A stretch of 64,000 bases of DNA from NCBI GenBank assembly GCA_022113835.1, contig JAILWY010000026.1, positions 454,001 through 518,000 of the forward strand, written 5' to 3'. How positions within the stretch are numbered: the stretch's first letter is position 1; each line of letters begins with the position of its first letter. This document shows, piece after piece, positions 62,386 through 64,000 of this stretch. This DNA is from Atopsyche davidsoni. Its lineage: Eukaryota; Arthropoda; Insecta; Trichoptera; Hydrobiosidae. Both the position numbers and the translations under genes were made by a program. The notes beneath the pieces were generated by a model that was not told the DNA's origin, did no database searches, and worked only from the letters and a program-made list of their open reading frames with translations.

Positions 62386-62484
62386 TATATAAACAAAATT
62401 TCCTTTTTTTTTTTTTTTTGAACAAATAAAAAAAGTATTCTTTTTCTTTATTTAGCGCAGTAGAACGCGCCGGGTATCAGCTAG

Positions 62485-64000
62485 TAAGATATATAATTCT
62501 TATGAAAGTCATTTAATTCTTAGTTGGACTAGGTGAGAAAAATGCTTCGTAAATTTTTTCCTAAAAATACAGTACTTAATTAATCTAACGTTAATTTTTT
62601 TATATTTATAAATAAAAATAAAAACCAATATTTCAACTAGTGTTATTAAAATGAAGCAACCGATTTCGCCTTCTAACTAGACTTTTAGACAGAATTTTTG
62701 ACATTTTTTTATTAAAAATAAAGAATTATACGCAATTACTATTTATTTATTTTAACCTATATAATATGATACATCGCTTTATGATACCATATTATTTTTA
62801 ATTATTTGATCAAAAATCGATTTGACAGATATACTCGTAGTAATATAAGTAAGTAAACAAGTCAGTTAATCTTCCACACCATAATTGTATTGTCAATTAA
62901 TTTCTAACACGAATTAAACCTAACTCAATAAATGAAATTTGAACGGTTCGCGTTCTGCGTCGTAATGGAATAGCTAGTCCAGCGAGGAAGCCTCCGCTCG
63001 GGATATTGTTGAAGGAAACGCGACACCTCCGGTCTTCGAGTCCCGATTTACTTAATCTAAATAAGGAACGATCATTATTCAAAACCGGTTCGTTTAAAAT
63101 AATCTCGGACAGGCCATTCCTCAGAAGGAGATTGACAGATCGTCAGACACAATGAAAGGGAAACTCATTATTGCAAAAAAATAACAAGCAATCGTTCATA
63201 TTTAATATTGTGTATGTTAAGATACGGAAATCGATCGTTTAAAATTAATGATTTCAGTTTTGGAATTCATAATGAGCTGTAACCACCAGGTGGGTTATTT
63301 AATTTATTACTTTTTTATACAACTAGAAAATAAATAGAGAGTACTCGAAAAAAAGATAATGATCGAATGAACCTAAGGGCCAATAAATACAATGTCTCTT
63401 TTTACATACAGGGGAGGCTGACAATCAATTTAGTAAAATTGTATGTAAATATCAAATCATCCTAAACTTGTTTGCATTTCATCTCTTTTTGTAAAACTAT
63501 TCAATTATTTATATTTCTTTAAGTGACAGGCAGAATGACCTATCAATAAATAAATAAACAATAAAAAATATGCTTTAAGGAGACACAATTATAAATTTAG
63601 AGATACTATACGTTATAATTAAATAAAATGTTAACGATACGTATTTTTTTTAAATAGAGTAATAAATACTTTTTATAAATCTATATTTAGAAAGTGCAAA
63701 TGAAAAAATTTACATCTATTTGAAAAAAATCTTATCCTGGCTCGATTTATTGTATTTATTTTAACAAATTGTATCGAAACACAAAAAATTGTTTTTGACC
63801 GAGCCTGAATAAGCGTTGTTCTAATCAAATCGGTTAAGATTCACTTGTCAGGTTGCAAATCGAATTTGAGATCTCATGATAAGCCAGCAAAACTACTTAT
63901 TGCTAATTGATATTTTTAATAAAACAGTAATTACCAAAGATTGTGATTGGATGATTGATAATCCGCATTTTATTAAAGCCATGCCAGGATTATTATATAT
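62485..64000. other. AT-rich non-coding tract to the window end
   Basis: No gene seen. A unique patch at 62935-63150 is less AT-rich and carries the recurrent 10-mer TAATCTCGGA at 63100. A weak match to the AGTACTCTC module on the minus strand lies near 63325-63350. Confidence 0.5.

Larger units (their letters stand above)
60910..62484 (+). mobile_element. Helitron with broken Rep/helicase gene
   Basis: The 5' end reads TCTATATATATAAAACACTA at 60910, a common animal Helitron start. The 3' end has GCGC-AGTAGAAC-GCGC, then CGGGTATCAGCTAG ending at 62484. Host A precedes TC and host T follows CTAG, as expected for insertion between A and T. The 1575 bp contain pieces of the Rep domain and the C-terminal end of the helicase with the middle missing, so it is defective. 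Its termini differ from the 10.0 and 53.9-kb Helitrons, so it belongs to another family. Confidence 0.93.

Overview
This is an AT-rich eukaryotic window in which I find no intact protein-coding gene. Dispersed transposons in animal-type families (Helitron, mariner, pogo-like), many AT-rich low-complexity tracts and GC-rich minisatellites suggest an insect genome. A lepidopteran is my best guess, but nothing in the window proves it. It reads as intergenic or large-intron DNA. Almost every open frame over 60 codons is an AT-rich chance frame, a simple-repeat translation or a transposon remnant.

Layout, left half. The first 180 bp are the right end of a pogo/Tigger-like DNA transposon cut by the window edge. 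Several GC-rich islets lie at 3.0-4.2 kb. At 6.65-7.32 kb a 48-bp degenerate direct repeat flanks an (AT)n tract and half of a palindromic element. A non-autonomous Helitron lies on the minus strand at 10.03-10.70 kb. A degenerate 72-nt tRNA-like sequence and an 11-bp minisatellite follow at 11.4-11.6 kb, and a TG/CTGCAG minisatellite at 16.9-17.0 kb. A composite palindromic repeat, whose family recurs across the window, sits at 24.4-24.65 kb. A G-quadruplex-prone tract is at 29.6 kb. The 32.4-32.96 kb interval is enhancer-like, and a (TA)n tract of about 235 bp is at 33.4 kb.

Layout, right half. CpG-rich islets lie at 34.6, 35.0-35.2 and 35.7-35.9 kb. Two tight hairpins are at 36.9-37.0 kb and minisatellites at 39.6 and 47.3 kb. 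An internally deleted mariner with matching terminal repeats and TA duplications occupies 45,377-46,170 (minus). A Helitron with an N-terminal coding relic occupies 53,909-54,961 (minus). A second palindromic composite is at 56.1-56.3 kb. A 2.37-kb array of a 12-bp GC-rich unit is at 58,404-60,771. A third Helitron, carrying broken Rep and helicase segments, occupies 60,910-62,484 (plus).

No operon or pathway is present. The notable content is structural: a dispersed palindrome/GAATTC repeat family in at least seven places, a large 12-bp array with higher-order duplications and open reading in all six frames, and three Helitrons from two families with definable ends.
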